Part shown: one piece after another, positions 1 through 6,617 of the stretch
Layout of the letters: each line of letters begins with the position of its first letter
How positions within the stretch are numbered: position 1 is the stretch's first letter
Source: Limiplasma pullistercoris
Lineage (GTDB): Bacteria; Bacillota; Clostridia; Christensenellales; Aristaeellaceae
Assembly: GCA_018715165.1 (NCBI GenBank)
Contig: DVMC01000081.1
Coordinates: 1 to 21,872, forward strand
DNA length: 21,872 nucleotides
Direction: 5' to 3'
The notes under the pieces: generated by a model
The model's database searches: none
What the model was told of the DNA's origin: nothing
The model's input: only the letters and a program-made list of their open reading frames with translations
Position numbers and translations under genes: made by a program

Positions 1-377
1 TGCTCCGTCTCGTCGATGGGGCGCTCGCCGATGACGATATCGGCCTTCTTTTCCAGAATAGGCCGCACCAGACGCTCGATATCCTCGCCCCGGTACTGGT
101 CGTCGGCGTCGGTATTGACGATGATATCGGCTCCCAGGTGCAGGCAGGCGTCGATGCCGGCCATGAACCCGCGCGCAAGGCCCCGGTTCTGCTTAAAGGA
201 TACGATATGCTGAACGCCCCATTCGCGGGCGACCTCCACCGTGCGGTCGGTGGAACCGTCGTTGATAATCAGGATTTCGATCTCATCAACCCCGTCGATC
301 TGCCGGGGCAGGTGGTCCAGCGCCACGCGGAGCGTTTCCGCCTCATTATAGCAGGGAATCTGAATGATCAGCTTCAT
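1..377 (-). CDS. Glycosyltransferase family 2 (partial, C-terminus outside window)
   Basis: Reading from an ATG at 377 gives MKLIIQIPCYNEAETL and then an open frame to the window edge, about 125 residues. It shows the GT-A fold N-terminus: the nucleotide-binding strand IIQIPCYNEAETL, the IINDGSTDRT motif near residues 38-47, the QNRGLARG segment, and the metal-binding NTDADDQY (a DXD-type motif) near residues 90-97. This resembles dolichyl-phosphate-mannose/glucose synthase-like GT2 enzymes, which transfer a sugar from a nucleotide sugar to a lipid or polymer acceptor at the inner face of the membrane. A GGAAGG ribosome site precedes the start. The acceptor and any C-terminal membrane helices lie outside the window, so substrate is not assigned. 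The neighbouring UDP-glucose dehydrogenase, read in the same direction, fits an envelope or exopolysaccharide role. Confidence 0.9.
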   Translation of the reverse strand, partial: MKLIIQIPCYNEAETLRVALDHLPRQIDGVDEIEILIINDGSTDRTVEVAREWGVQHIVSFKQNRGLARGFMAGIDACLHLGADIIVNTDADDQYRGEDIERLVRPILEKKADIVIGERPIDETE

Positions 378-422
378 TGGCAGGCCCTTCCTTACGTCTG
401 GTGTACACAACAAACCAACGTT

Positions 423-451
423 ATCATACCGTTTTTCCCGCTTTCTGTCAA
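423..451 (-). promoter_or_regulatory. Promoter of the GT2 gene
   Basis: On the minus strand, TTGACA (446-451) is followed after exactly 17 bases by TATGAT (423-428). Both hexamers match or nearly match the housekeeping sigma factor consensus. The start codon at 377 lies about 45 bases downstream. The site sits just downstream of the ugd terminator, so the GT2 gene has its own promoter. Confidence 0.8.
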
Positions 452-469
452 CGCCGCGCATGGACGGCA

Positions 470-500
470 AAAGCCCGAAGGCGCGAAACCTTCGGGCTTT
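470..500 (-). terminator. Rho-independent terminator after ugd
   Basis: A 12-bp perfect stem (470-481 with 489-500) encloses a 7-base loop. Read on the minus strand it ends in CTTTTGCC, a short U-run. It lies 14 bases past the ugd stop codon and separates ugd from the GT2 promoter. Confidence 0.8.
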
Positions 501-513
501 GGAGTGAGGCAGG

Positions 514-1713
514 TCAGTCGGCGCGGTAGAGGTCGCGGGTGTAGACCTTCTCCGCCACGTCGGAAAGCTCGTCGGCGTAGCGGTTGGCCACGATCACGTC
601 GCACTCGCGCTTGAAGCGCGCCAGATCCCTTTCCACGCGGCTGTTGAAAAAGGTATCCTCCTTCAGCGCAGGCTCGTACACCGCCACTCGCACGCCGTGG
701 GCCTTGATGCGCTTCATCACGCCCTGAATGCTGGACTGGCGGAAGTTGTCGCTGCCGCTTTTCATGGTCAGGCGGTAGATGCCCACCAGCGGGTCCGGAT
801 TGGCCGGGAAGCCCGCCAGCTCCAGCACCCGGTCGGCGATGTAGTCCTTGCGGGTGCGGTTGGCGTCCACAATGGCGCCGATGATGTTGTTGGGCACCTG
901 ATCGTAATTGGCCAATAGCTGCTTGGTATCCTTGGGCAGGCAGTAGCCGCCGTATCCGAAGGAAGGGTTGTTGTAATGACGGCCGATACGGGGGTCCAGA
1001 CATACGCCGTCGATGATGGAGCGGGAATCCAGCCCGCGCGCCTCGGCGTAGGTGTCCAGCTCGTTAAAGAAGCTCACGCGCAGGGCCAGGTAGGTATTGG
1101 CGAAGAGCTTGACGGCCTCCGCCTCGGTGGGGCGCATGAGAAGCACGGGCGCGTCCGGGTCCAGCGAGCCCTCCTTGAGCAACGCCGCAAAGACTTCGCC
1201 CGCATGCCACAGCTCCGGCTCCTCCGGCGCGCCCACGATGATGCGGCTGGGATGGAGGTTGTCGCTGAGGGCATGTCCCTCGCGCAAAAATTCCGGGCTG
1301 AACACCAGCCGTGCGCCGGGATGCTTTTCCAGCATGCGCTGGGTGAATCCCACCGGCACGGTGGATTTGACGGCCATGTACGCGCGGGGATTGACGGCCA
1401 GAACCTCCTCGATCACACTCTCGACGGAGGAGGTGTCGAAATAGTTGCGGTGCGGGTCATAGTTGGTAGGCGTGGAGATGACCACCCAGTCCGCCTGCCG
1501 GTAGGCCTCCGCCGCGTCCAGCGTGGCGGTGAGGTCCAGCTCGCATCCGGAGAGATACGCCTCGATATCCGCGTCCTGAATCGGCGCCTGACGGCGGCTG
1601 AGCCTTTCCACCCTTGCGGCGTCGATATCCACGGCGGTCACATGATGCCGCTGCGACAGCAGCACCGCCATGGCAAGTCCCACGTATCCGATGCCGACGA
1701 CTGCGATGTTCAT
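514..1713 (-). CDS. ugd: UDP-glucose 6-dehydrogenase-type nucleotide-sugar dehydrogenase
   Basis: This 399-residue protein has the three-part structure of the UDP-glucose/GDP-mannose dehydrogenase family. The N-terminus is a Rossmann fold (MNIAVVGIGYVGLAMA, with Asp29 placed for NAD binding). The central dimerisation region contains the catalytic-lysine motif VKLFANTYLALR (Lys204). The catalytic cysteine lies in FGYGGYCLPKDT (Cys258). The family oxidises a UDP-hexose, most often UDP-glucose to UDP-glucuronate, in the cytosol with two NAD+. The length is typical of the short bacterial class. The start at 1713 has an AAGGAGG ribosome site 8 bases upstream. The GT2 gene downstream suggests supply of UDP-glucuronate to a surface polysaccharide. 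Exact substrate (UDP-Glc or another UDP-sugar) is not proven by the sequence. Confidence 0.9.
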   Translation of the reverse strand: MNIAVVGIGYVGLAMAVLLSQRHHVTAVDIDAARVERLSRRQAPIQDADIEAYLSGCELDLTATLDAAEAYRQADWVVISTPTNYDPHRNYFDTSSVESVIEEVLAVNPRAYMAVKSTVPVGFTQRMLEKHPGARLVFSPEFLREGHALSDNLHPSRIIVGAPEEPELWHAGEVFAALLKEGSLDPDAPVLLMRPTEAEAVKLFANTYLALRVSFFNELDTYAEARGLDSRSIIDGVCLDPRIGRHYNNPSFGYGGYCLPKDTKQLLANYDQVPNNIIGAIVDANRTRKDYIADRVLELAGFPANPDPLVGIYRLTMKSGSDNFRQSSIQGVMKRIKAHGVRVAVYEPALKEDTFFNSRVERDLARFKRECDVIVANRYADELSDVAEKVYTRDLYRAD

Positions 1714-1739
1714 CTTTCGTTCCTCCTTCCGCCACGGCT

Positions 1740-1768
1740 ATCATACCCTGTTTCCCGCCAGCTGTCAA
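1740..1768 (-). promoter_or_regulatory. Promoter of ugd
   Basis: Minus-strand TTGACA (1763-1768), 17-base spacer, TATGAT (1740-1745). The -35 element overlaps the last codons of the upstream glycosidase gene, so ugd is transcribed independently of the sugar operon. The spacer closely resembles that of the GT2 promoter. Confidence 0.8.
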
Positions 1769-3507
1769 CGCGCGGCGCGCCACAGGGCGTAGGCCAGGAA
1801 GCCCGCGCAGGTGGCGAAGGCCGCGCCCGTCTCGCACGCGCCGCTGTCCTCGTTGACGCTCTCGCAGGCCAGGCCGTTGTCCATGCGGGTGCGGGCCAGG
1901 TGCGCCAGCGCCGTATCCGCATGGCCGCAAAGCAGGCTGTTGCAGATGGACAGCACCCACGGGTGCGGCGCGTGGCGGCAGCCGATCTCCGCGATGGGCC
2001 TGCCCGCGAAGGACAGCGGGTACGCCTCCGAACGGATGGCGCGCACGGTGCTTTGCCACACGGGGTCATCCATGGCGCAGAAGCCGTAATGGGGCAGGAG
2101 CTGCAGGCTGCCCGGCGGTTCGTCATAGATGTCGAAATGCCCTTGGAGGTCCGTGGACCAGACGAACTGGCCGTCCCTCACACAATGGCGGTAGACCGCC
2201 TCCTTGACGGCCTGCGCGCGCCCGGCCAGGTCCGGCCGCCCGAGCCAGTCCGCCAGCGCGGTGAGCGCGCGCCACACCAGCGCGTTGTCATAGGTCAGAT
2301 AGGGGTAGACGATCTCGTCGTCGGTGGGCTGCAAGAAGGTCTCGTAGAGTTCGATTTCGGGGTGGCGCTTGGTTTCCAGCACCGACAGGATGCGAAGAAG
2401 GCCGCTTTTCACGCACGGTTCCTGAAGCAGCGCCCGCTCGCCCGTGCGCTCGAGGTAGCCCTCCAGCGCGATCACCGGCGCACACAGCTCGTCCAGCTCA
2501 AAGCCCGGCTCCAGAAGCGTGCCGTCGATATAGCGGCTGTGCTGGCCCACGTTGCGGATCTGCCGGGTGAACACGTGCATGAGAATCTCCCGTGCGTAGG
2601 CCGCGTCCGTGAGCACAATCGCCGGGAAGCTCCACAGCAGGCTGTCGCGGTCCCAGTAGGCCGCCGAAACATAATAGCGCGGGCTGCGCGAGGTCATCAG
2701 GCACAATTCCTCCGTATCCAGCGCGCGGCCGCTGGCAAAGAAGAACGAAAAGAACAGGTTTTCGTTCATCATCTGCGCAACCGCCCCGTCCTGCGCCGGA
2801 AGCATGCGTTTCTTAAGCCATCCCAGCGTCTCGCGCAGGCAGCGCCCGTAACCCAGGCGCAGAAGGTGCTTGGCCGAGGTTGCCGCCGCCACCGTCTCCA
2901 CGCCGACCCCGAAGATCAGCTCCGCGCACATGCGCTCTCCCGGCGCGAGCAGGGCCCCGCGGCCGCCCTCAAAGGCCATATCTCCCCACTTCCATTTTAC
3001 CCCCGCTTCCGCGATGGGCGCAAAGGCGCACAGCGGCAGGCCCGCCACCTCCTGCATCACGAAAGCATTGTTCCAGCCGCTGGCCTCCTGCGTGCGCCGC
3101 CCGTCCAGCACGAGGGTTTCGTTCACCTCGTGCAGCGTGCGCGTCCATTGCCCCCGCACGCCCAGCCAGACCTCCAGCGGCGCGTCGCAGCGGTTTTCCG
3201 CCTCCAGGCGCACAAAGAAGGCCCGCTCGCCCAGCGGGCACAGATACGTCAGCGTCACGCCCACGCCCTGCGCCTCTCCCTGCGCCACGGGCACCCAGGC
3301 GTTCTCTCTCCGCCAGCGAAGCGCCGCGGGCCGCTCCGCTCCGTTGATGCGCCACACGGGCGCGATGAGCGGCCCGTCTCCGCCGCTTAGTTCCAAAAGT
3401 CCCTTCGCGCCCATGTGCAGCACCGTCAGCCCCTCGACGGCCCCCGTGTCCTCACGGATGGCCGGCAGGGACAGATATTCGTTTCCCGTGACCTGATAGG
3501 CGGGCAT
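1765..3507 (-). CDS. (alpha/alpha)6-barrel glycoside hydrolase-like protein (GH125/GH15-like)
   Basis: The protein has 580 residues when started at 3507, where AGGAGGAG lies 5 bases upstream; an in-frame start 14 codons earlier lacks a comparable site. Residues 1-240 look like a beta-sandwich domain and residues 245-580 like a six-hairpin (alpha/alpha)6 barrel. Recognisable points are YWDRDS (284-289), reminiscent of the WLRDS motif of GH125 and related clans, EPGFELDELCAP (333-344), PTDDE (394-398) at the place of the GH125 PSDD motif, and a C-terminal CESVNEDSGACETGAAFA. GH125 enzymes are exo-alpha-mannosidases and GH15 enzymes act on alpha-glucosides, so the substrate cannot be fixed. There is no signal peptide, so it probably acts in the cytosol on oligosaccharide brought in by the upstream ABC system. 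A terminator separates it from the transporter genes, so its level may depend on readthrough. Confidence 0.6.
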   Translation of the reverse strand: MPAYQVTGNEYLSLPAIREDTGAVEGLTVLHMGAKGLLELSGGDGPLIAPVWRINGAERPAALRWRRENAWVPVAQGEAQGVGVTLTYLCPLGERAFFVRLEAENRCDAPLEVWLGVRGQWTRTLHEVNETLVLDGRRTQEASGWNNAFVMQEVAGLPLCAFAPIAEAGVKWKWGDMAFEGGRGALLAPGERMCAELIFGVGVETVAAATSAKHLLRLGYGRCLRETLGWLKKRMLPAQDGAVAQMMNENLFFSFFFASGRALDTEELCLMTSRSPRYYVSAAYWDRDSLLWSFPAIVLTDAAYAREILMHVFTRQIRNVGQHSRYIDGTLLEPGFELDELCAPVIALEGYLERTGERALLQEPCVKSGLLRILSVLETKRHPEIELYETFLQPTDDEIVYPYLTYDNALVWRALTALADWLGRPDLAGRAQAVKEAVYRHCVRDGQFVWSTDLQGHFDIYDEPPGSLQLLPHYGFCAMDDPVWQSTVRAIRSEAYPLSFAGRPIAEIGCRHAPHPWVLSICNSLLCGHADTALAHLARTRMDNGLACESVNEDSGACETGAAFATCAGFLAYALWRAAR

Positions 3508-3537
3508 GTGCTCTCCTCCTGTCGTCTCATAAAGAAA

Positions 3538-3566
3538 GGGGAGGCGCATCGCGGGCGCGCCTCCCC
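3538..3566 (-). terminator. Terminator or attenuator between the binding-protein and glycosidase genes
   Basis: A 10-bp GC-rich stem (3538-3547 with 3557-3566) has a 9-base loop and is followed on the minus strand by TTTCTTTAT. It sits 24 bases after the solute-binding-protein stop and 30 bases before the glycosidase start. I found no good promoter between hairpin and glycosidase, so partial termination is likely. Confidence 0.7.
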
Positions 3567-3590
3567 ATGCGTATAGAAAAGAAGATTCGC

Positions 3591-4823
3591 TTACAGCAGG
3601 TCCGCTTCCTCCAGCTGGGCCTGGATTTCGTCCAGCGCCTCCTGGGCGGTCATGTCGTTGGTTTCCAGGGTTCCCAGAACGTTGCCGATGATCTCGCTCA
3701 CGGCGCCCTGCTCCAGCAGCGCGGGCGGCGCCACGGCGTAGTCCATGCTGTCAAACACGGCGGGGCGGTTGTCGGGCGGGGTCACGTCCAGGTACTGGGT
3801 CAGCTTGGTCTGGTCGGCGATGGTGGGCAGCTCCCAGCTGGCGTCCAGACGAAGCTGCACGATGTCGGGATCGGAGCCCATGGCGTCCACGAAGCGCGCG
3901 GCGGCCTCCTGCTTGTCGCTTTCGGTCGATACGCAGTTGACGTTGGCAAAGAAGAAGGTGCTCTTGTCCTTGAAGCCGGGCTCCACGGTGATGTCCCAGT
4001 CAAAGTCGCACTGGTCGGCGAAGGTCTGGAAGCCCCAGATGCCGGTGACGAGCATGCCCAGCTTGCCCTCGCTGAACAGGTCCCAGTCGCCGCGGCCCGC
4101 CATGTCCTCGGCGTTGGGCATCACGCGGTCCTCGCCGCGCACGCGGGTGAGCATGGCCTCCAGCACGGCCACGTTCTCGGGGGTGTTGACGGTGAAGGCG
4201 GTGTAGTCCTCATTGAGCAGGCTTCCGCCGTTGCCCTTGACGGACTTGTAGAACTCGTTGTAGGACACTGGCTGGTAATAGCCCCAGATGTCGTCGCCCA
4301 GCGCGCGGATCTTCTCGGCCGCCGCCTGCGCCTCGGTCCAGGTCCAGGTATCGTCCGGGTATTCAAGGCCCGCCTGATCAAACAGCGCCTTGTTGTAGAA
4401 CAGCACGCAGGTGGAGAAGCTCATGGGCACGGCGTAGAGCTTGCCGTCCGAGCTCACGGCGGACAGGGTGCCCTCGCTGTAGCTGGCGGGGTCCACCAGT
4501 CCGGTCAGGTCTGCGCACGCGCCGCGCAGCATGTAGGCCAGGAAGTTTTCCATGTTCATCTCGAACACGTCGGGCGGATTGCCGCCGCCCACGGTGGTGG
4601 CCAGCTTGGTGAAGTAGTCGTCATAGCCGGTGAGCTGCACGTCCACCTTGATGTCCGGGTTCTTTTCCTCAAAGACCTCGACCATCTTTTTCAGCGTCTC
4701 CTCCTGTGCGCCGGAGGCGGAGAAGGTGGCGTAGGTGATGGTGACCGGCTCCTCGGCAAAGGCCGTACCGGCAAGGGACAGCGCCACAGCGAGCGTCAGA
4801 AGAAGGGAAATGAGTTTTTTCAT
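3591..4823 (-). CDS. ABC transporter extracellular sugar-binding protein
   Basis: This is a 410-residue member of the extracellular solute-binding protein family 1 (MalE-like). The start at 4823 has GGAGGT upstream and opens with a clear signal peptide, MKKLISLLLTLAVALSLAG then TAFA, followed by the mature N-terminus EEPVTITYATFS. The core ASGAQEETLKKMVEVFEEKNPDIKVDV, NPPDVFEMN and the C-terminal TAQEALDEIQAQLEEAD are typical. It captures a sugar outside the cell and delivers it to the two permeases encoded just upstream. Unusually, no lipobox cysteine is present at the end of the signal peptide; a threonine is where many Gram-positive homologues have the lipidated Cys. The gene follows the permeases instead of preceding them. 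The substrate is inferred only from the surrounding glycosidases. Confidence 0.92.
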   Translation of the reverse strand: MKKLISLLLTLAVALSLAGTAFAEEPVTITYATFSASGAQEETLKKMVEVFEEKNPDIKVDVQLTGYDDYFTKLATTVGGGNPPDVFEMNMENFLAYMLRGACADLTGLVDPASYSEGTLSAVSSDGKLYAVPMSFSTCVLFYNKALFDQAGLEYPDDTWTWTEAQAAAEKIRALGDDIWGYYQPVSYNEFYKSVKGNGGSLLNEDYTAFTVNTPENVAVLEAMLTRVRGEDRVMPNAEDMAGRGDWDLFSEGKLGMLVTGIWGFQTFADQCDFDWDITVEPGFKDKSTFFFANVNCVSTESDKQEAAARFVDAMGSDPDIVQLRLDASWELPTIADQTKLTQYLDVTPPDNRPAVFDSMDYAVAPPALLEQGAVSEIIGNVLGTLETNDMTAQEALDEIQAQLEEADLL

Positions 4824-4858
4824 GTAGGATACCTCCGTTCGTTTTTCTTTATTGCAAA

Positions 4859-4872
4859 CGCGCCTTGGCGCG
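4859..4872. repeat. Short inverted repeat upstream of the binding-protein gene
   Basis: CGCGCC and GGCGCG arms surround a 2-base centre in the 65-base gap between permease and binding-protein genes. It could form a small mRNA hairpin just ahead of the binding-protein leader. In other sugar operons such hairpins protect mRNA and raise binding-protein levels. It is short and in GC-rich DNA, so it may be chance. Confidence 0.3.
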
Positions 4873-4888
4873 CCGGCGTACGGGGAAA

Positions 4889-5728
4889 TCACTTGAGTCC
4901 GCCCAGGCTGATGCCCTGGTCCACATAGCGCTGCGTGGCCAGATATACCGCCAGGATGGGCAGAATCGTGAGCACCGCGCCCGCCATGAGCACATGCTCG
5001 TTGTTTTTGTACATGCCCTTCATGTTGCCCATGACCACCTGCAGCGTCTGCTTGTCGGTGGAGGTGAGCACGATGAGGGGCCAGAGGTAGCTGTTCCAGC
5101 TGCCCATGAAGGAGATGAGGGTGAGCGTGGCCAGCGTGGGCGTGACCATGGGCAGCATGATCTTCCAGAACACGCGGTAGAGGGACGCGCCGTCCAGGAA
5201 GGCCGATTCGAGGTAGGCGTCGTTCACGCCCAGCATGCTCTGGCGCATCAGAAACACGCTGAACGCCTTGCCCAGATACGGCAGGATGAGTCCCGTGTAG
5301 GTGTCCAGCAGCCCCAGCGACCGCAGGATGATGTAGTTGGGCACCATGGTGACGGTGTTGGGAATCATCATCGTGGCCAGGTAGATGCCAAACACCTTGC
5401 CGGACCCCTTGAAGGGGAGCTTGGCAAACACAAACGCCGCCATGGCCGAGGAGGCCACCTCCGCCACCGTGCAGCCCACGGCCAGCAGAAGGCTGTTGAG
5501 GCTGGCCCGAGCAAAGGAGAAGCCCTGCATGTTGAACACGCGCTCGTAGCCCTCCAGCGTGGGACGTTCGGGAATCCAGCGGATGGGGATGGTGCGGATG
5601 GCCTCCTGCCCCTTGAAGGACGAGGACAGCATCCACAGAAACGGCAGGATCGTCACCAGCAGAATGACCGCAAGCATCAGGTAAAACAGCGTCCCGCGCA
5701 CAAGGCGCATGTGGGAGGTTTTACGCAT
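4889..5728 (-). CDS. ABC transporter permease, MalG-like
   Basis: This 279-residue integral membrane protein has about six helices; the first is LFYLMLAVILLVTILPFLWML. It carries the EAA loop that contacts the ATPase, ESAFLDGASLYRVFWKIMLP, in the usual place before the last two helices. It pairs with the upstream MalF-like permease to form the membrane channel of a carbohydrate importer. Its start overlaps the stop of the upstream permease by 8 bases, which suggests translational coupling. No ATPase gene lies in the cluster, so a shared MsmX-type ATPase encoded elsewhere is expected; that is general knowledge of this transporter class, not seen here. Confidence 0.93.
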   Translation of the reverse strand: MRKTSHMRLVRGTLFYLMLAVILLVTILPFLWMLSSSFKGQEAIRTIPIRWIPERPTLEGYERVFNMQGFSFARASLNSLLLAVGCTVAEVASSAMAAFVFAKLPFKGSGKVFGIYLATMMIPNTVTMVPNYIILRSLGLLDTYTGLILPYLGKAFSVFLMRQSMLGVNDAYLESAFLDGASLYRVFWKIMLPMVTPTLATLTLISFMGSWNSYLWPLIVLTSTDKQTLQVVMGNMKGMYKNNEHVLMAGAVLTILPILAVYLATQRYVDQGISLGGLK

Positions 5729-6614
5729 CGTAATTCACCCACCTTTTCTGCATCCAGAACTGTACCGCCGTGAACACCAGCAGCACCACGAACAGGATGC
5801 AGGCGTAAACGCTGGCCATGCCCATCTTGTACTGCACGAAAGCGTATTTGTAGATGCGTTCCAGGAACACCGTGGTCGCGCCGCCGGGGCCGCCGTCGGT
5901 CATGATGAGCACGGAATCGAACACCTGCAGGCCGTAGATGATGTTGATGACGATGAGCAGAAACAGCGTCGGCGAGATGAGCGGCAGGGTGATGGAAAAG
6001 AACTTCCTGGCGCCGCTGGCGCCGTCCAGGTCGGCGGCCTCGTAGTAGCCGGGATCGATGGACTTGAGGGCGGCCAGCACCATCAGCGCGTAGTAGCCGG
6101 TGTCCTTCCACACGGAGGCCAGCACGATGCCGGGCATGGCCCATGTGGCGCTGGACAGCCAGGACGGGCCCTGAATGCCCACCGCCGCCAGCAGCTGGTT
6201 GAGCAGGCCGTACTTGCCGCTGAGCACCCACTGCCACACCACCGCCGCCGCCACCCAGGAGGTGATGACGGGCGTGTAGCACACCGTGCGGAACAGCCCG
6301 TGTCCTCGAAAGGATTTGTTGAGGATCAGCGCCTCGCCCACGGAGGCGGCCATGATCAGCGGCAGGTACAGGCCCAGATAGGTGAAGGTGTGCGCCAGCA
6401 CGCCGCGGAACTCGCGTCCCGTGAGGACGCGGACAAAGTTTTTCAGCCCCACAAAGGTCATGCTTTCCATGGGCCTGAGCAGATCGTAGTCCATGAGGCT
6501 GAAGAACAGCGACCCGGCGATGGGCAAAAGGCAGAAGCCAATGATGCCCACCAGAGAAGGCAGCAGAAAAATCGCCGTGGCGCGTCTCCGCCCCGCTTTG
6601 TCGGGTAGATACAT
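5721..6614 (-). CDS. ABC transporter permease, MalF/UgpA-like
   Basis: The 297-residue protein has about six transmembrane helices, beginning ATAIFLLPSLVGIIGFCLLP after a short basic cytosolic N-terminus. The EAA loop reads YEAADLDGASGARKFFSITLP. This is the larger partner of a MalFG-type pair. The start at 6614 has GGAGGG upstream and lies 3 bases after the GH65 stop. The N-terminal part lacks the long MalF periplasmic insert, so it is closer to UgpA/LacF-type permeases. The direct coupling to glycosidase genes on one side and the binding-protein gene on the other supports sugar import for immediate intracellular breakdown. Confidence 0.93.
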   Translation of the reverse strand: MYLPDKAGRRRATAIFLLPSLVGIIGFCLLPIAGSLFFSLMDYDLLRPMESMTFVGLKNFVRVLTGREFRGVLAHTFTYLGLYLPLIMAASVGEALILNKSFRGHGLFRTVCYTPVITSWVAAAVVWQWVLSGKYGLLNQLLAAVGIQGPSWLSSATWAMPGIVLASVWKDTGYYALMVLAALKSIDPGYYEAADLDGASGARKFFSITLPLISPTLFLLIVINIIYGLQVFDSVLIMTDGGPGGATTVFLERIYKYAFVQYKMGMASVYACILFVVLLVFTAVQFWMQKRWVNYDA

Positions 6615-6617
6615 TCC

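Noticed and set aside
976..3390. An 804-residue plus-strand open frame opposite ugd and the glycosidase
   Set aside because: It is antisense to genes with recognised motifs, has no proper ribosome site, and reads as low-complexity His/Arg/Gln-rich sequence expected from high-GC antisense frames.
4859..4872. The GC-rich inverted repeat as a rho-independent terminator after the permease genes
   Set aside because: The centre is only 2 bases and no real T-run follows on the minus strand, so it was kept only as a low-confidence repeat.
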